Shown here one piece after another: positions 56,160-64,000 of a DNA stretch of 64,000 bases; within the stretch, counting starts at the first letter, position 1; each line of letters starts with the position of its first letter. Location: positions 1,240,001 through 1,304,000 of the forward strand of contig NZ_CP045702.1 of NCBI RefSeq assembly GCF_014216315.1. The letters are read 5' to 3'. The DNA is from Streptomyces finlayi. GTDB lineage: Bacteria; Actinomycetota; Actinomycetes; Streptomycetales; Streptomycetaceae. The translations under genes and the position numbers were made by a program. The notes beneath the pieces are model-generated. The model was not told where the DNA came from. It ran no database searches and worked only from the letters and a program-made list of their open reading frames with translations.

Positions 56160-56843
56160 ATGACCGAGTCTCCCGAGCAGCGGCCGGCCGTCCCCGGACG
56201 GTTCAGCCGGCTGCGTACCCTTCCTCCGCTGCCCCGTTGGTGGCCGCTGCCCGCCTGTGTCCTGCTCGGTGCGGCGTGCGGCCTCTCCTACGGGCTGCTC
56301 GCCACCCCGCAGTACACGGCCACCGGCTACGCCCTGGCCGTCACCGACAAGGGCACCGACTCCGCCGCGGCCCTGGGCTTCGCCCAGTCCTTCGGCCGGC
56401 TCGCCACCAGTGACTCCACCCTCACCTACGCACACGGGGCAGCCGGGGAGAGCGTGCAGGAACTCCGTACCCGGGTGCGGTCGGAGACCTCGCCCGACTC
56501 GCCCATGATCGCGGTCAGCGGTACGTCCGACTCGCCGCGCCGGGCGGCGGAGATCGCCAACGCGGTCGTCGAGGCCGTCATCGTCGGCGGCGAGCACGTG
56601 GCCAAGGAGACGGGGGTCAAGCTCATCAAGTTCACCCACGCCGTCCCGCCGGACGAGCCCGTCTCCCCGTCCGCCCCGCTGGGAACGGCCGTGGGCGCGA
56701 GCGCGGGCGGGCTGCTCGGCGGGCTGGTCCTCCTCGTACGGCCCCGCCCTGCGCGCAGGAGCTCCGAGGCTCATGTGCCCGCCCCCGGACCGGACCGGAC
56801 GGCCGGTCAGCCGGCGGCCGCGGACGAACGGGAGCTGGTGTGA
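56160..56843 (+). CDS. Wzz-like chain-length/export co-factor
   Basis: A 227-aa protein from ATG 56160 (ATG 56103 gives 19 more residues; neither has a strong site). Two transmembrane helices flank a periplasmic-type domain: WWPLPACVLLGAACGLSYGL near the start and APLGTAVGASAGGLLGGLVL near the end. In between is the Wzz-type LLATPQYTATGYALAVTDKG stretch. No Walker motif or Tyr-rich tail, so it lacks an attached kinase. Such proteins set chain length or help export. Confidence 0.75.
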   Translation: MTESPEQRPAVPGRFSRLRTLPPLPRWWPLPACVLLGAACGLSYGLLATPQYTATGYALAVTDKGTDSAAALGFAQSFGRLATSDSTLTYAHGAAGESVQELRTRVRSETSPDSPMIAVSGTSDSPRRAAEIANAVVEAVIVGGEHVAKETGVKLIKFTHAVPPDEPVSPSAPLGTAVGASAGGLLGGLVLLVRPRPARRSSEAHVPAPGPDRTAGQPAAADERELV

Positions 56844-57991
56844 TGAGCGCCGGCCGCAACGAGGGCCTGACGGTGACGCTCTGCCGCGACCTCGGCGAGT
56901 TCGCCGGGCTCGCGGACGAGTGGGACGCGCTGTATCGCCGCTGCCGGACCGCCACGCCGTTCCAGAGCCATGCCTGGCTCCACTCGTGGTGGCTTTCGTA
57001 CGGGCCCGCCGGCCGTCTGCGGGTGATGCTGGCCCGTCGCGGCGGGCGTCTGATCGGCGCCGCTGCGCTGATGCTCGTACACCGGCCGATGCCGCTGCTC
57101 GTACCGATGGGCGGCGCGATCTCCGACTTCTTCGACGTCCTGGTCGACGAGGAGGAGTCGGACGGTGCTCTCGTGGCCCTGGAGCGCGGACTCGACCGGG
57201 CCGCCCGGCACGCGGTGATCGACCTGCGGGAGGTACGGCCCGACGCCTCGGCGCAGCTCCTGTACGAGAGATGGGCCGGGGCGTGCGCCCGGCTCGACGA
57301 CTCGACCTGCATGGAACTGCCCGCGGAGCCCATCGGCACACTGCTCCAGCGGCTGCCGGGGTCCCGGGCCCAGCGGGTGCGTGCCAAGCTGCGCAAGATC
57401 GACGCCCTGCCGGTCGAGTGCCGTCCCGTGCCCGCGCTCGACGTGCCCGGCGCGGTGGGCAGGATGCTGCGCCTGCACGAGCTCCAGTGGACCGGCCGCG
57501 GGGTCAACTCCGAGCATCTGCGGCCGCGTTTCTCGGCCCATCTGGTGCGGGCCACCCGGCGGATGGTCCGTGACGGCGGGGCCGCCCTCACGGAGTTCCT
57601 GCTGGAGGGCGAAGTGGTCGCGGTGAACATGTCGCTGCAGTCGGGCCACCTCACCGGCGGCTATCTGTACGGGGCCCATCCCTCGCTCCGGGAGCGGAAG
57701 GTGGACGTGGCGACGATGCTGCTGCGTGAGGTCTCCCAGCAGGCGGCCGACACCGGGCGGACCGTACTGAGCCTGCTGCGCGGCTCGGAGCAGTACAAGA
57801 ACCACTGGGAACCGGTCCCCGTCGTCAACCAGCGGCTGCTGATGGCCCGTCCCGCCCTCGATCCGCTGCTGCGGCTGCGCCTGTCGCAGCTGAGTGCGCG
57901 TGACGTGGCGGCGGAGACCGTGAAGACCCGGTTCCCGGCCGCCCGCGACTGGCACGACCGGCTGACCGCGCTGCCCGTCATCGGACGGTGA
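56843..57991 (+). CDS. GNAT/FemAB-like acyltransferase (CelD/BcsL-type)
   Basis: A 382-aa protein; ATG 56843 follows GGGAG and overlaps the previous stop. N-terminal LGEFAGLADEWDALYRRCRT and ATPFQSHAWLHSWWLSYG is the classic start of the CelD/BcsL family, and the second half carries the GNAT fold: FLLEGEVVAVNMSLQSGHLT, GGYLYGAHPSLRERKVDVAT, LLREVSQQAADTG. These enzymes transfer an acyl group onto a polysaccharide sugar. It is the last gene of the operon, so the polymer is probably decorated. Confidence 0.82.
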   Translation: MSAGRNEGLTVTLCRDLGEFAGLADEWDALYRRCRTATPFQSHAWLHSWWLSYGPAGRLRVMLARRGGRLIGAAALMLVHRPMPLLVPMGGAISDFFDVLVDEEESDGALVALERGLDRAARHAVIDLREVRPDASAQLLYERWAGACARLDDSTCMELPAEPIGTLLQRLPGSRAQRVRAKLRKIDALPVECRPVPALDVPGAVGRMLRLHELQWTGRGVNSEHLRPRFSAHLVRATRRMVRDGGAALTEFLLEGEVVAVNMSLQSGHLTGGYLYGAHPSLRERKVDVATMLLREVSQQAADTGRTVLSLLRGSEQYKNHWEPVPVVNQRLLMARPALDPLLRLRLSQLSARDVAAETVKTRFPAARDWHDRLTALPVIGR

Positions 57992-58110
57992 ATGCCGCAC
58001 CCGGGTCACGACTTTTGCGCCAGTCCGTTACCGTCTGTCGATTTTTGCGTTGTCAGGTCATACGGGGTCCCACGCTCCGTGGCACACCTCACATCTCACA
58101 AGGAGAACTG
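57992..58110 (+). promoter_or_regulatory. Chaplin promoter region
   Basis: 119 bases between the operon end and the chaplin start. AAGGAG lies four bases before the ATG. The AT-rich tract GATTTTTGCG around 58040 is a plausible promoter element. No clear -10/-35 can be assigned. Confidence 0.4.
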
Positions 58111-58395
58111 ATGTCGCGTATCTCGAAGGCAGCCGCCGTCATGGCAGGCACGGGTGCCCTGATCGCCGGCGGCGCCGGCGTGGCTGCCGCCGACGCCGGA
58201 GCCCAGGGCGTCGCCGCCAACTCCCCCGGCGTCCTTTCGGGCAACCTTGTCCAGGCACCGGTCCACACCCCGGTCAACCTCTGCGGCAACTCGGTGAACG
58301 TCGTCGGCCTGCTGAACCCGGCCTTCGGCAACACCTGCGTGAACGCCTCCGGCGGCGGTCACGAGGGCCCGGGCGACTACGGCTACGGCCACTGA
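58111..58395 (+). CDS. Short chaplin
   Basis: A 94-aa secreted surface protein. Signal peptide: SRISKAAAVMAGTGALIAGG then AGVAAADA. The mature part is a single chaplin domain: GAQGVAANSPGVLSGNLVQA, PVHTPVNLCGNSVNVVGLLN, PAFGNTCVNASGG, with the two Cys residues that form a disulphide. A Gly/His-rich tail (GGGHEGPGDYGYGH) is unusual for the short chaplins. It has no sortase signal, so it is the ChpD-H type. Chaplins assemble into amyloid-like fibres that let aerial hyphae and spores escape water. Confidence 0.92.
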   Translation: MSRISKAAAVMAGTGALIAGGAGVAAADAGAQGVAANSPGVLSGNLVQAPVHTPVNLCGNSVNVVGLLNPAFGNTCVNASGGGHEGPGDYGYGH

Positions 58396-58406
58396 TTCAC
58401 GCCCTG

Positions 58407-58453
58407 AGAAGCGGCCGGCCTCCTCCTGCTCCGGAGGGGAGGCCCGGCCGCTT
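58407..58453. terminator. Bidirectional terminator between chaplin and tyrosinase genes
   Basis: Arms GAAGCGGCCGG-CCTCC and GGAGG-CCCGGCCGCTTC form a long stem with one bulge, lying between two convergent genes. Confidence 0.8.
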
Positions 58454-58475
58454 CCGTGTGCCCGGGCGGGCAGGG

Positions 58476-59336
58476 TCAGACGTACCGGTACAGGCGGGAG
58501 TGGTTCAGGAGCTTCGAGGGTGCGACGTCCCAGGGCGGCATGGGCTCGTCGAGGCCGAAGACCCGGGCCCGGTCGGGGCCCGTGTCCCGGGTCTTGCGGC
58601 CCGGCAGGTACCGCGACCGGGGGTGTGCCTTCTGCCAGCGCGACCAGAGCAGGTCCAGGTAGGCGTGGTGGAACCAGAAGACGGGGTCGTTGGGCGAAGC
58701 CGCGCCCGCCATGAGGCCGCCGACCCAGCGGTGCACCTGGTTGTGGTTGCTCACCCCGCGCGAGCCCCTGATGCCCCAGCCCTCGATCCGGTTGCGGAAC
58801 CCTGTCCTGCTGACGCTGTTCCACGGCTCGGCGTCGTACACCGGGTCCTTGAGTGCGCGGGCCACGTCCCCCTTGGCGGGCAGCGTGACAGGGGCCGAGG
58901 GGCGGCCGAAGTTCCTGGTGAGGAAGGGCTGTGCGGAGACGCCGTCGTTGATGGTCCAGTTCCCCTCGGCGTAGGCGAACGGTCCCGTCATGACCTGCCG
59001 GTCGCCTGCCCTGCCGTTCCCGCCGAGCAGGTCGTCCGCCCAGAGCGAGGCGCTCGGGGTGTTGTCCGAGGTCCAGTCCCAGTACGGGACGGAGACCCCG
59101 GGGTCGACCGCCCGCAGGGCCGCCTCGAACTCCAGGAGGTACTGGCGGTGCCACGGGAAGAAGGAAGGGGTCATATGGGCGGGCCTCGGCCGGTCCTCGC
59201 CGTCGCTGACGTAGAACTCCCGGTGCAGGACGACGAACTCGTCGTACCGCCCCGATCGCTTGAGTTCCAGGATCGCGCCGACCAGACGCCGCTTCTCGGT
59301 ACGCGTGAGGTTCCGCTGGTTCTTACGGTTGTACAC
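58476..59336 (-). CDS. melC2: Tyrosinase (MelC2)
   Basis: A 286-aa type-3 copper enzyme. GGAGG lies about ten bases before the GTG start. The copper A region includes VVLHREFY and SFFPWHRQYLLEFE; the copper B region has NHNQVHRWVGG and DPVFWFHHAYLDLLWSRWQ. The VPYWDWTSDN segment and start MYNRKNQRNLTRTEKRRLVG are typical of Streptomyces MelC2. It oxidises tyrosine to DOPA and dopaquinone for melanin. It has no signal of its own and leaves the cell through the Tat-exported MelC1 partner encoded just upstream on the same strand. Confidence 0.95.
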   Translation of the reverse strand: MYNRKNQRNLTRTEKRRLVGAILELKRSGRYDEFVVLHREFYVSDGEDRPRPAHMTPSFFPWHRQYLLEFEAALRAVDPGVSVPYWDWTSDNTPSASLWADDLLGGNGRAGDRQVMTGPFAYAEGNWTINDGVSAQPFLTRNFGRPSAPVTLPAKGDVARALKDPVYDAEPWNSVSRTGFRNRIEGWGIRGSRGVSNHNQVHRWVGGLMAGAASPNDPVFWFHHAYLDLLWSRWQKAHPRSRYLPGRKTRDTGPDRARVFGLDEPMPPWDVAPSKLLNHSRLYRYV

Positions 59337-59355
59337 CCGTGCTGGTCCTCCCGTT

Positions 59356-59841
59356 TCAGACGCTGTGCCGCGGCCGGGCCGCGGACAGCTGTGCGGACCC
59401 GAGCTCGTCGACCGCGGCTCGAGCCGTGGCCAGCAGCGTCGGGAACGACTCGTAGTGGTTGGTATCGCTCACATAGCTGCCGTCGGCCCGCCGCATGATG
59501 TGCAAGGGCCGTCCGTCCACCTGTACGTCGATGTGCGGGACGGCGCCCGCCGCTCCGGCGCCGGCGGCCCGGACCGCACCGCCGGGCCCGCCTGTCGGCA
59601 CCATGACCGTGGCCGTGCCCCGGATGTCCCGGCCGCGGTACATCTCGGCGAAGCGCTCCGGTTCCCTGCCGCCCGCCTTCGCGGAAGGTGGCGCGGGCTC
59701 CGGGTCCTTCGCCAGGAGCGGGGCGAGCACCGCCGCCGTACCCGCGGTCACTCCCACGGTGAAGGCGGTACGCAGCACGACGCGGCGGGACGTCGTGCGC
59801 GGCCCGGCCCCTCTGCCTCTCGCGTCCGTGGTCTGGCCCAT
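59356..59841 (-). CDS. melC1: Tyrosinase co-factor / copper chaperone (MelC1)
   Basis: A 161-aa secreted chaperone from ATG 59841 (the frame is open 20 codons further upstream). Tat signal: TTSRRVVLRTAFTVGVTAGT then AAVLAPLLA. Mature part: ERFAEMYRGRDIRGTATVMV, PHIDVQVDGRPLHIMRRADG, SYVSDTNHYESFPTLLATAR, the MelC1 domain. It carries MelC2 through the Tat route and inserts copper. The Gly/Ala-rich insert (residues about 95-108) before PHIDV is longer than I expect. The stop lies about 20 bases before the melC2 start, one operon. Confidence 0.92.
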   Translation of the reverse strand: MGQTTDARGRGAGPRTTSRRVVLRTAFTVGVTAGTAAVLAPLLAKDPEPAPPSAKAGGREPERFAEMYRGRDIRGTATVMVPTGGPGGAVRAAGAGAAGAVPHIDVQVDGRPLHIMRRADGSYVSDTNHYESFPTLLATARAAVDELGSAQLSAARPRHSV

Positions 59842-60002
59842 GGTGTGCGCACCTGCCTCTCGTCCACTCTTCCGAGGTGTTGACGTATCCGACGTTGACA
59901 ACGAGACACCGAAGGAACAGTTCTCGCACGAGCGGCGCGCCGATCACACGGATTGTCCTGAATCGCGTCAGCATGGCCGTCCTGGAATGTGGAGGTTGTG
60001 CA

Positions 60003-61319
60003 ATGGCTGTTCCCAGGCAGGGAAGCAGGGACCGTGCGCTGCGGCCGGAGGACGTGGATCTGGCCGATCCGCTGTTCTGGACGCTGCCACGTCCCGTCCG
60101 GCTGGAAGCGTTCGCGCTGCTGAGGCAGTTGGACGAACCGGTGAGGTTCACGACCGGGACGGGGGCACGCAGCGGCCGGCTCGCGGGGCCGCGCGCCTCA
60201 CGCTCCGGGACGGGCGAGTCGTTCTACGCGCTGGTGAAACACGCGGATGTGAAGGCGGCGAGCCGGCAGCCGCAGAACTTCGCCAGCGCCCCGGGCGTCA
60301 CGACGCCGGAGCCGGCTGCCTGGGCGAAGGCGGTCTTCGGGAACTCCATGGTCAACATGGACGGAGAAGAGCACGCGGCCCTGCGGCGGATCGTCTCGCG
60401 CGCCTTCACCCCGCGGCTGCTGGCCAGGGCCGAGGAGAACATCCGTGAGCTCGCGCGCCGCCTGGTGGACGAGGTGATCGCCGAGCAGCCCGCAGACTTC
60501 ATGCCGTCCGCGCCCTCGCGGCTGCCGCTGGAGGTCATCTGCGACCTGATGGGCATTCCGGACCGCCACCGGCCGCGGATCTCCCAGCAGATCGATCACG
60601 CCTCGGCCTACGTCGGAGTGCGGCGGCGGGGGCGGGACCGGCTGCGGGTGCCCGGGCGCGGTCTGCGTTCCCTGGCCCGGATGCACCTGGTGATGGCGCA
60701 GCTGGCCCGTGAGCGGCGTCGTGATCCCGCGGACGACCTCATCTCGGCCCTGGTCCGGGCGGACGTCGACGGCCAGGCCCTGACCTCGCGCCAGCTGGGC
60801 TCCTTCTTCTCGCTGCTGCTGGTGGCCGGTGTGGAGACCACGCGCAACGCGATCGCCCACGGCGTGTATCTGCTGGCCCGCCACCCGGAGCAGCGCACCC
60901 TTCTGGAGTCGGACTTCGACCGGTACGCCGACGGCGCGATCGAGGAGATCGTCCGGCACTCGACGCCGATCATCCAGTTCCGCCGGACGGTCACGGCCGA
61001 GTGCGAGCTGGGCGGCCGGAGCTACCGGCCCGGCGAGAAGGTGGTCCTGTTCTACGCGTCGGCCAACCGCGACGAGTCCGTCTTCACCGATCCCGACACC
61101 TTCGACATCACGCGTAGCCCCAATCCCCATCTGGGCTACGGCGGGGGCGGTCCTCATCACTGCATCGGGGCCCATCTGGCACGACTGGAGATGAAGGCGC
61201 TCTTCCGGGAACTGCTGACCCGGCTGAACACGCTGGGGACCGTCGGCGATCCCCTGCTGGTCGACTCGAATTTCGACAACCGGGTGCGTTCGCTGCCCTT
61301 CTCCCTCGACCGTCGCTGA
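60003..61319 (+). CDS. Cytochrome P450
   Basis: A 438-aa bacterial soluble P450; GGAGG lies seven bases before ATG 60003. C-helix: GEEHAALRRIVSRAFTPRLL. I-helix oxygen-binding LLLVAGVETTRNAIAHG. K-helix ExxR in EEIVRHSTP. Haem region GYGGGGPHHCIGAHLARLE, with Cys ligand. An insertion of about 20 residues after position 50 (GTGARSGRLAGPRASRSGTG) is unusual. No ferredoxin gene follows, so the redox partner is elsewhere. The substrate is unknown. It stands alone between the divergent tyrosinase pair and a secreted hydrolase. Confidence 0.92.
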   Translation: MAVPRQGSRDRALRPEDVDLADPLFWTLPRPVRLEAFALLRQLDEPVRFTTGTGARSGRLAGPRASRSGTGESFYALVKHADVKAASRQPQNFASAPGVTTPEPAAWAKAVFGNSMVNMDGEEHAALRRIVSRAFTPRLLARAEENIRELARRLVDEVIAEQPADFMPSAPSRLPLEVICDLMGIPDRHRPRISQQIDHASAYVGVRRRGRDRLRVPGRGLRSLARMHLVMAQLARERRRDPADDLISALVRADVDGQALTSRQLGSFFSLLLVAGVETTRNAIAHGVYLLARHPEQRTLLESDFDRYADGAIEEIVRHSTPIIQFRRTVTAECELGGRSYRPGEKVVLFYASANRDESVFTDPDTFDITRSPNPHLGYGGGGPHHCIGAHLARLEMKALFRELLTRLNTLGTVGDPLLVDSNFDNRVRSLPFSLDRR

Positions 61320-61475
61320 GCAGCGGGGCTCGTCCCGGAATTTCACCCGAACGGTCCGGCTTGAATCTCGATGTTCCGCGAATGGCCCACGGATCGGCGT
61401 CCGGATCACCCGATAAAGAAAATGTCTCCTTATTGTCGAACCGGTCGGAGGTAACACCGGAGAGAAGGAGGAGCC

Positions 61476-62675
61476 GTGCCCGCACAGCGCCGTCTCATCA
61501 ACATCTGCGTCGGGACGGCTGCGCTCAGTCTCCTCGTCGCCGGCGGAATCGCAGGAATCACCTCGTCCGGTACGGACACCACGGACGCCGCCCCGCCTTC
61601 ACGTGCCGCCGCGGACGGCGCCACCGCGCACGGCGCCTACGTGGGGTACGGCCCCGAGGGCGTACGCAGGACGGGTGAGCTGTCGCGCTGGCTCGGCGGC
61701 AGGGAACTGCGGGCGGGGCACAGTTACCTGCCGGGCGACCTCTGGTCGAACATCGAGGGCCGACCCGACTTCCTGCGCTCCTGGGCTTCCTGGCGGAACG
61801 CGGACGAGGACCGGATGTTCGTGCTCAACGTGCCGATGCTGGAGCGCAACGAGGCGGGGGTCGGCGACGCCGAGGTCCGCAGGCTGCTGCGGGCGGGCGC
61901 CGCGGGCAGCTACGACCACCACTTCCGGCGGCTGGCCGAGCGGCTGGTCCGGCTGTCGATCCCTGACACGGTGATCGTGCTCGGCTGGGAGATGAACGGC
62001 GTCACGTACACGCACCGCTGCGGTCCGGACCCCGAATCGTGGAAGGCGTACTGGAATCGCATCGTGACGACGATGCGCGCCGTCCCCGGGCAGAAGTTCC
62101 GCTTCGACTTCGCCCCCAACCGGGGGACGGACGCGGTTCCGTGGACCCGGTGCTATCCCGGTGACGACGTCGTGGACATCATCGGCATGGACACCTACGA
62201 CCAGCCGCCGGGCCGGAGCTTCGACGAGCAGGTGAACGGTCCGTACGGCCTGCAGAAGCACGTCGACTTCGCGGCCGAGCACGGCAAGCCGATCTCCTTC
62301 CCGGAATGGGGCCTGTTCCGCAACGGCGACAACCCCGAGTACATGCGGCGCATGCTCGAATGGATCGAGAAGCACGATCCGGTGTACCAGACGCTCACGG
62401 ACTACTGTCCGCACGGTGTCTGGCAGTGCTCGGACAACCCCGAGTCCTCCCGGACGTACCGCTCGATGATGAGCGAGAACCCGGCACCGACGGCGATGCC
62501 GGATCCGAGCCCCACCCCGACGACCCCGGCCCTGCCGGCCCCCCCGAAGCCGGCCAAGCCCGCGCCCCCGGCGCCTGACCCGGCGCCGAACTCCCGGCAG
62601 TGGTGCGTCACGGTCCCGCTGAGCGACTGGCTCGGCCGCTGGCTGACGGACCGCACGTTCTGTGTGCGGTACTAG
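61476..62675 (+). CDS. Secreted GH26-like glycoside hydrolase
   Basis: A 399-aa protein; GTG 61476 follows AAGGAGGA. Signal peptide: INICVGTAALSLLVAGGIAG. The catalytic part at about 50-340 shows a clan GH-A fold: YVGYGPEGV, FVLNVPMLERNE, acid/base in VIVLGWEMNG (Glu near 172), FRFDFAPNRG, YPGDDVVDIIGMDTYD, nucleophile in ISFPEWGLF (Glu near 275). These match GH26 beta-mannanase-like enzymes. A Pro-rich linker follows and the last 28 residues hold two Cys (WCVTVPL, FCVRY). It could trim the polysaccharide made by the neighbouring operon. That link is inference. Confidence 0.8.
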   Translation: MPAQRRLINICVGTAALSLLVAGGIAGITSSGTDTTDAAPPSRAAADGATAHGAYVGYGPEGVRRTGELSRWLGGRELRAGHSYLPGDLWSNIEGRPDFLRSWASWRNADEDRMFVLNVPMLERNEAGVGDAEVRRLLRAGAAGSYDHHFRRLAERLVRLSIPDTVIVLGWEMNGVTYTHRCGPDPESWKAYWNRIVTTMRAVPGQKFRFDFAPNRGTDAVPWTRCYPGDDVVDIIGMDTYDQPPGRSFDEQVNGPYGLQKHVDFAAEHGKPISFPEWGLFRNGDNPEYMRRMLEWIEKHDPVYQTLTDYCPHGVWQCSDNPESSRTYRSMMSENPAPTAMPDPSPTPTTPALPAPPKPAKPAPPAPDPAPNSRQWCVTVPLSDWLGRWLTDRTFCVRY

Positions 62676-62698
62676 GTCGGACATACCGGCCCGGCTTC

Positions 62699-62730
62699 CC
62701 GGCCCCGGCTCCGCGTGGAGCCGGGGCCGG
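62699..62730 (+). terminator. Terminator of the GH26-like gene
   Basis: Arms CCGGCCCCGGCTCC and GGAGCCGGGGCCGG with the loop GCGT. Confidence 0.85.
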
Positions 62731-63007
62731 TGGGCGTTGCGCGTCTCGCCCGGGGCGGGGTCTCAGGGTGTGACTTCGTCCACTCCTCGATCCTCTGGGT
62801 GCCGCTCAACGTCCCTGCCGCGTAAGGTAGTTACGCCCCGGTTCGTCCCGGTGACAAGCACTTGCCGAACCCCGGGAAAATCGAACAGGCATGCACAGAA
62901 GCTGAGTTCCCGCCCGGAACCGGCCGAGATGCGAATCATCCGACCTGTCTGAACTTCACGGGAACTCCAGCGAAATGGCACGTGTGTGGATATCGTGCAC
63001 CGAGCGA

Positions 63008-63046
63008 GGGCGCATCCGTCAGTCCATGGGATCGACGGATGCGCCC
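63008..63046 (+). promoter_or_regulatory. 13-bp hairpin in the 5' leader
   Basis: Perfect arms GGGCGCATCCGTC and GACGGATGCGCCC around a 13-base loop, 35 bases upstream of the next start. Its position suggests a leader attenuator or an inverted operator rather than a normal terminator. Confidence 0.55.
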
Positions 63047-63080
63047 CGTTTGCGGGGATGCGACTTGGGCTGGGGGGTTC

Positions 63081-64000
63081 ATGGGGCATGTCGAAATACC
63101 TGACACCGACATATCCGGGCAGATCGGGCTGACGGGGGCGCCACGAACACGCACCGCGGCGTCCAGGAGCCGGAACGCCGCGCTGGAGCAGCTGTGGAGG
63201 ACACCGACTGCGGAGCGCGCGCACCCCGAGCGACCACGGTCCAGGAAGCGTCCGGGCCGTCACTTTCCGCTGCTCCTTCTGGCCGACGTGCTCGGACTGG
63301 GGGGTCCGGCCTGGCTCGTCCAGGAGGCCGGTGACCAGCCGGCACCACTGATCACGGCGTCGCTGTCCGCGCTGGCGTGGGCCGTCGTACGCTCCGCTCG
63401 CGGGCGGTACGCGCAGCGCCTGCCCGGGTCCACCGGGGGCGCGTCGGTCGCCACCGGCGACTGGCTGCTGCTCCTGGGTGTGCTCGCCGTCCTGCTCACC
63501 GTGTCCGGACAGTCCCTCGACCCGGCGGTCGCGGTGATGGCGCTCGTTCCCGGCCTCGCGCTGACGCTCCTCATATCAGGGCTGCGGCAGTGGACGGCGT
63601 ACGCACGGCGGCGGCTCGTGGTGCGCCGCGTGCTCGTGGTCGGCCACGCGGCCGGCGTCGACCGGGCGGTGAATCTGCTCAACTCCCTTAAGGACCACAC
63701 CTATACGGTCGCGGCGGCGATACCCGTCGGCACCACTGCGCTGAGCTGCGAAGCGCCGGTTCCCGGTCGGCTCGCCGCCACTCCCGCGGAGGACGACCTC
63801 TCCACCGTGCTGGGCGGGGCCTTCGCCCACGATGCCGATCTGGTGCTCGTGGCTCCCGGGCCGGAGCTCGCGGAAGAGCGGCTGCGGCGGCTGTCGTGGG
63901 GGCTGCACGACAGCGGGGTGCCCCTGTGTGTGCTCTCGGCGGTGTCGGAGACCGCGGCGAGCCGGGTGCGGCTCTCCTCCGTGGCCGGGCTGACCCTGCT
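63081..64000 (+). CDS. Polyprenyl glycosylphosphotransferase, N-terminal part (runs off the window)
   Basis: An open frame starts at ATG 63081 and is still open at the last base (about 306 codons seen). A polar N-terminus (HVEIPDTDISGQIGLTG onward) is followed by four or five hydrophobic segments (PLLLLADVLGLGGPAWLVQE, TASLSALAWAVVRSARG, WLLLLGVLAVLLTVSG, VAVMALVPGLALTLLISG) and a Rossmann-like domain with VVRRVLVVGHAAGVDRAVNL and DADLVLVAPGPELAEERLRR. This is the N-terminal half of the initiating sugar-transferase family. The catalytic C-terminus would lie beyond the edge. It suggests a second polysaccharide operon. Confidence 0.75.
   Translation, partial: MGHVEIPDTDISGQIGLTGAPRTRTAASRSRNAALEQLWRTPTAERAHPERPRSRKRPGRHFPLLLLADVLGLGGPAWLVQEAGDQPAPLITASLSALAWAVVRSARGRYAQRLPGSTGGASVATGDWLLLLGVLAVLLTVSGQSLDPAVAVMALVPGLALTLLISGLRQWTAYARRRLVVRRVLVVGHAAGVDRAVNLLNSLKDHTYTVAAAIPVGTTALSCEAPVPGRLAATPAEDDLSTVLGGAFAHDADLVLVAPGPELAEERLRRLSWGLHDSGVPLCVLSAVSETAASRVRLSSVAGLTL

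Larger units (their letters stand above)
62676..63080. other. Intergenic before the right-edge glycosyl-phosphotransferase
   Basis: A terminator (62699-62730) and a second hairpin (63008-63046) lie here. The DNA in between is less GC-rich and probably holds the promoter of the next gene. No coding sequence recognised. Confidence 0.5.

Overview
The window is high-GC actinomycete DNA and almost certainly Streptomyces. It carries a short chaplin, a MelC1/MelC2 tyrosinase pair, an ECF sigma factor, SpoIIE-type phosphatases, a second RNase J, many GTG starts and a TTA leucine codon at the head of a polysaccharide operon. The mix of secreted enzymes, decayed genes and insertion sequences suggests a chromosome arm or another accessory region rather than the core.

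Left part (1-10.4 kb). Two secreted multidomain enzymes stand in tandem. One has an NPP1-like (necrosis-inducing) N-terminus and the other a PI-PLC X N-terminus. Both continue with an SGNH hydrolase and a VCBS/FG-GAP repeat region. The repeat region is shared as an apparently identical 680-bp DNA block. Beyond them lie remnants of a BTAD/AfsR-type regulator, an intact ECF sigma factor, a broken OsmC gene and a broken RsbW-like ATPase.

Island (about 10.4-39.5 kb). Similar repeat segments near 10.4-10.7 kb and 39.5-39.8 kb, plus a truncated copy at 36.1 kb, bracket a block of accessory genes. The right-hand copy lies next to a tRNA 3'-end remnant, which fits an integration site. Inside are an AbiEii-type nucleotidyltransferase pair, a two-gene unit encoding a giant STAND-like ATPase (about 2060 aa) and an unrecognised 773-aa partner, a broken P-loop kinase, a Vps62-like protein with a possible aerolysin-like C-terminus, and nested insertion sequences. 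There are also an RsbQ/RsbP-like stress-signalling pair, a GAF-SpoIIE-HATPase phosphatase, and a colicin-E-type HNH DNase remnant followed by an intact Im-family immunity gene. An alpha/beta hydrolase and a questin-oxidase-like gene, divergent from a MarR regulator with two palindromic operators, close the block.

Middle (40-48 kb). RNase J paralogue, SAM-dependent methyltransferase, a DHA2 MFS exporter divergent from a LysR regulator (inverted repeat between them), fragments of a CMD protein and of MFS transporters, an IMPase-family protein, a cold-shock protein and a decayed phospholipase C.

Right part (48.3-64 kb). A tightly overlapping eight-gene operon makes and exports a polysaccharide: GT4 glycosyltransferase, initiating sugar phosphotransferase, O-antigen-ligase-like polymerase, MurJ/MviN-type flippase, polysaccharide deacetylase, second GT4, Wzz-like protein and CelD/FemAB-like acyltransferase. 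A chaplin, the tyrosinase pair, a cytochrome P450, a secreted GH26-like enzyme and the start of a second initiating glycosyl-phosphotransferase follow. Together this looks like a cell-surface and development region that may depend on bldA through the TTA codon. Many island genes are broken at homopolymer runs, so either true decay or some assembly error should be kept in mind.
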